Shown here: one piece after another, positions 61,765 to 64,000 of the stretch
How positions within the stretch are numbered: the first letter of the stretch is position 1
How the letters are laid out: every line of letters begins with the position of its first letter
From: Streptomyces diastatochromogenes
GTDB lineage: Bacteria > Actinomycetota > Actinomycetes > Streptomycetales > Streptomycetaceae
Direction of reading: 5' to 3'
DNA: 64,000 nt
NCBI GenBank assembly: GCA_001550305.1
Contig: LRTP01000445.1
Span: 1 to 64,000 of the forward strand
Position numbers and translations under genes: made by a program
Notes under the pieces: model-generated
Databases searched by the model: none
Told to the model about the DNA's origin: nothing
What the model saw: only the letters and a program-made list of their open reading frames with translations

Positions 61765-61795
61765 ACAACCCTCTCGAGTAGACAACCCTCTCGAG
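61762..61795 (+). repeat. Tandem 17-bp direct repeat at gene end
   Basis: Two exact copies of TAGACAACCCTCTCGAG, 61762-61778 and 61779-61795. The first includes the regulator's TAG stop, so the duplication leaves the protein unchanged. Confidence 0.9.
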
Positions 61796-61959
61796 CGTCA
61801 CAGCCATGAGACGAAGTCGGCTGCCTCCTCGGGGAAACATGAAGTTCCACCACGGCGGCCGTCCGCGACAGCGCGCGGAAATCTCCACGCAGGCGCCCGC
61901 GCGACTCAGGTCGATGCAGGGCCGCGAGACACCGCTCGCGGCTCTGTTGTGTGTCGGAG

Positions 61960-63126
61960 TTACGGCTGCTGCTGGGCCGGAGCGGGGCGAGCGCCCGCCG
62001 GGCGGCGAGCCTTGGAGACGGTCGAGGCTGCGTCGGATGCGGGCGCTGCCACCGTGCGCCACCACGGGGCTTGAGGCAATTCGCCGCCAGGTTCGAAGGG
62101 TTGACCCGGTATCGGCAGGGCAACCCGAGCACCTGCTTCGGCAGCGGCCGCGTACGTGCGCTCGGCGGGCTCCTCCCACGGATGCGGGGCCAGGTTGAAG
62201 GTGCCCCAGTGGATCGGCAGCAGCACGCCCTGCGGCTCGCCTCCGCCCAGGTCGAGATGGGCGCGCAGACCCTCCTCCGGTGTCATGTGGATGTCCGGCC
62301 AGAATTCGCTGTAGGCGCCGATCTGCATCATCACCGCGTCGAACGGACCGTGTGCCGCCCCGATTTCGGCGAAGCCGGGAAAGTAACCCGTGTCCCCGCT
62401 GTGGAAGACCCGGTGCCTGGGACCGCTCGCCACCCAGGACGCCCAGAGCGTGCGGCGGTGCACGGCCCGTCCGCAGAAGTGCCGGGCCGGTGTGGCAGTC
62501 AGTGTCAGACCTGCGATCTGCGCCGACTCGTGCCAGTCCAGTTCCGTGATCCGTTCGGGTGCGACTCCCCAGCGCTCCAGGTGCGCCCCCACGCCCAGCG
62601 GGACCGCGAACTGGGCGCCCGTGCCGACGAGAGCGCGAATGGTGGGCATGTCCAGATGGTCGTAGTGGTCGTGGGAGATCACCACCACGTCCACGGGGCC
62701 GAGGTCCTCAAGGGGCAGCGGGACCGGGTGGAGTCGTCGGGGTCCCGCGAAGCCCACCGGTGAACAACGCTCGCCCCATACCGGGTCGAACAGCAGCCTC
62801 GCGCCGTCGATCTCGGTGAGAACGGTGGAGTGCCCCGTCCAGGTCAGTCGCAGACCGGATTCCGGCGCCGCGTCGGGTCCCGCAACGGCCGGTCGGTGCA
62901 GGGGGATCGCCGTGGCCGGCCTGCGACGGACGCGATCGGCACGGTGGACGTTCGTCCGGGCCAAGTCGAGCGCGGAGCCGGAGGCCATGGTCAGGGTGTT
63001 GGTCGGGTTGCGGAAGCTGCCGTCGGCGTACTGAGGAGATGCCTGCATACGCTCCAGTCGTGCACCGGTGGGGATGCCACCGAAGGCGGCGGGGCGAAGC
63101 AACCGCCCGAGGCGCGGCAGAGGCAT
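61960..63126 (-). CDS. Metallo-beta-lactamase-fold hydrolase (UlaG/NAPE-PLD type)
   Basis: 388 residues. The metal motif is VVISHDHYDHLDM (HxHxDH); further ligands are in FHSGDTGYFPGF and PIHWGTFNL. The stretch LTWTGHSTVLTEIDGARLLFDP is typical of this lipid/lactone hydrolase branch. A C-terminal Ala/Pro/Gln-rich tail of about 35 residues ends in PAPAQQQP. ATG 63126 follows GGAGACC. A strong promoter and mirror repeat lie about 120 bases upstream. Confidence 0.88.
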   Translation of the reverse strand: MPLPRLGRLLRPAAFGGIPTGARLERMQASPQYADGSFRNPTNTLTMASGSALDLARTNVHRADRVRRRPATAIPLHRPAVAGPDAAPESGLRLTWTGHSTVLTEIDGARLLFDPVWGERCSPVGFAGPRRLHPVPLPLEDLGPVDVVVISHDHYDHLDMPTIRALVGTGAQFAVPLGVGAHLERWGVAPERITELDWHESAQIAGLTLTATPARHFCGRAVHRRTLWASWVASGPRHRVFHSGDTGYFPGFAEIGAAHGPFDAVMMQIGAYSEFWPDIHMTPEEGLRAHLDLGGGEPQGVLLPIHWGTFNLAPHPWEEPAERTYAAAAEAGARVALPIPGQPFEPGGELPQAPWWRTVAAPASDAASTVSKARRPAGARPAPAQQQP

Positions 63127-63243
63127 GAGAGGTCTCCGTAGTGATAGCCGGGTGGGCCGAGGCTGAGATGAGACGGAAGGTTCACTGTCGACCTGTCGTC
63201 TCGACCAACAGCCCTCGGGGTTTCCGCAGGATCTGCGCCCCTG

Positions 63244-63298
63244 AATGTAGTCACTGGAAACAATGATGTCAACGACAACAATGTCGCCAGTGTCTACA
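63244..63298 (-). promoter_or_regulatory. Consensus promoter with overlapping inverted repeat
   Basis: On the minus strand TTGACA (63272-63267), a 17-base spacer and TACATT (63249-63244) form a near-ideal vegetative promoter directed at the metallo-hydrolase gene. TGTAGACACTGG and CCAGTGACTACA, mirror images at 11 of 12 positions, flank it and overlap the -10, suggesting a repressor such as a TetR-type protein. Confidence 0.7.
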
Positions 63299-63359
63299 TC
63301 TTCTGGGCATGGCCATGCGCCGACTGGAGCACTCCCGACGGGCGGGGCGGGCGGGGCGT

Positions 63360-64000
63360 TCAGGCGTCGTACGGCCGCCGGATGTCGTGGACGAGCTCGG
63401 CCGTGGCCTCCCACAGCGCACGCTGAACCGCTTCGCCTCTCCCGATCTCAGGGCACTGCAGGGGCTTTGCGGTCCTGGCGGCGAAGTAGCCGCCGGTACT
63501 GTCGGCGAACTCGGGGTCGGTCGCGAGCTTCACGATGATGTCGGCCCCGTGCTGGGGGTTGCCGATACCCAGCGCGGTGAGGGCCCTTTCCAGGGCACCG
63601 GCGAGAGGGAGTTCACGCCCCAGGCCTGTGGCGTTGAAGCCGGGACAGCAGCAGGTGACCGCGACGCCCGTGCCCTGGAGCCGGCGGCCGAGTTCCTGGG
63701 TGAACATGATGTCCATCAGCTTGGACCGGCCGTAGCGCGGGCTCGACCCGACGCGCGTGAGGTCCGCGGTGTCGGTCAGGTCCAGCGACGGGTCGATGGT
63801 GCGGGCCCGCAGCGAGGCCCGGGAGGCGACCGTGACGATCCGGGCGGGTGCGGATGCGGATGCGGATGCGGATGCGGATGCGGATGCGGATGCGGATGCG
63901 GTGAGCCTGTCACGCAGGGCGTCGGTGAGCACCCACGGCGCGAGGTAGTTCACGGCGGTCATCTCGGCGTACCCCTCCGAAGTGACCCGCTGAGAGAAGG
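63360..64000 (-). CDS. Short-chain dehydrogenase/reductase, partial at window edge
   Basis: At least 213 residues, with the N-terminal Rossmann motif lying beyond the window. Seen are FSQRVTSEGYAEMTAVNYLA (the loop before helix 4), RIVTVASRAS (strand 5 with catalytic Ser), RYGRSKLMDIMFTQEL (YxxxK active site) and VTCCCPGFNATGLGREL. It resembles NAD(P)-dependent SDRs of the retinol-dehydrogenase-like group. A Ser-Ala repeat interrupts the loop before the serine strand, caused by a 6-bp tandem repeat. Confidence 0.88.
   Translation of the reverse strand, partial: FSQRVTSEGYAEMTAVNYLAPWVLTDALRDRLTASASASASASASASASAPARIVTVASRASLRARTIDPSLDLTDTADLTRVGSSPRYGRSKLMDIMFTQELGRRLQGTGVAVTCCCPGFNATGLGRELPLAGALERALTALGIGNPQHGADIIVKLATDPEFADSTGGYFAARTAKPLQCPEIGRGEAVQRALWEATAELVHDIRRPYDA
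63849..63900. repeat. Hexanucleotide tandem repeat inside SDR gene
   Basis: Eight full copies of TGCGGA plus a partial one, encoding (Ser-Ala)n on the minus strand. Because the unit is 6 bases, changes in copy number keep the frame and only lengthen or shorten a surface loop. Confidence 0.92.

Overview
The window is high-GC DNA with GTG/TTG starts, overlapping stop/start codons and a gene set typical of Streptomyces: a 2-methylisoborneol cluster with an encapsulin, an AfsR/SARP regulator, DasR-type operators on a secreted chitinase, and many CBS and universal stress proteins. The amount of mobile DNA and gene wreckage suggests an accessory region such as a chromosome arm; this is inference.

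Region 1 (0.3-25.2 kb) is a stress/dormancy-like island. It holds a DUF2267 protein, six CBS-domain proteins (four with a BON domain), three tandem universal stress proteins, an Acg-type nitroreductase, a DUF1918-HTH-flavin-binding fusion, a GH65 glycoside phosphorylase, a half-size TauE/SafE permease, an FtsH protease and a hemerythrin remnant. In content it resembles the oxygen/redox (OsdR/DosR-type) islands known in actinobacteria. Inside it, on the minus strand, lies a tightly overlapping operon: acetyl-CoA synthetase (broken), 2-oxoacid dehydrogenase E1-alpha (intact), E1-beta (three frameshifts), E2 (frameshift) and a dedicated acyl carrier protein (intact), preceded by a zinc alcohol dehydrogenase. 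At least seven frameshifts fall between 2 and 16 kb, so either this island is decaying or the assembly is poor here. A second, truncated copy of the SPW-protein gene is fused to the 3' end of ftsH.

Region 2 (25.2-30.3 kb) is a graveyard of insertion sequences. It has fragments of IS256-, IS701-, IS630- and IS5-type transposases, a recombinase tail, a scrap of dnaE, and one apparently intact ISL3-type element with unusually long (81 bp) inverted ends.

Region 3 (30.4-37.16 kb) is a four-gene Tn7-like transposition operon, tnsA-tnsB-tnsC-tniQ, in which every gene overlaps the next. Its tnsA end, which carries repeated putative TnsB sites, abuts the 3' end of a long-form GAPDH gene. This is the geometry Tn7 has at glmS, so gap is a candidate attachment gene. 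The 852-residue TniQ carries several helix-turn-helix units, the last resembling a LysR-type DNA-binding domain. I could not find the left end.

Region 4 (39-64 kb) holds accessory metabolism and secretion. It contains the 2-MIB cluster (family 2B encapsulin shell, 2-MIB synthase, GPP C-methyltransferase), a DUF1254 protein, two small secreted proteins (one with an aerolysin-like stretch), a cobalt-type nitrile hydratase operon (beta-alpha-accessory), a FUSC-type membrane protein, a GH18 chitinase with two dre operators, a carotenoid-oxygenase remnant, a SARP regulator, a secreted protein of unknown function, a Tat-exported multicopper oxidase, an alpha/beta hydrolase with a DUF4097 protein opposite a MarR/GbsR-like regulator, a metallo-beta-lactamase-fold hydrolase and a partial SDR.
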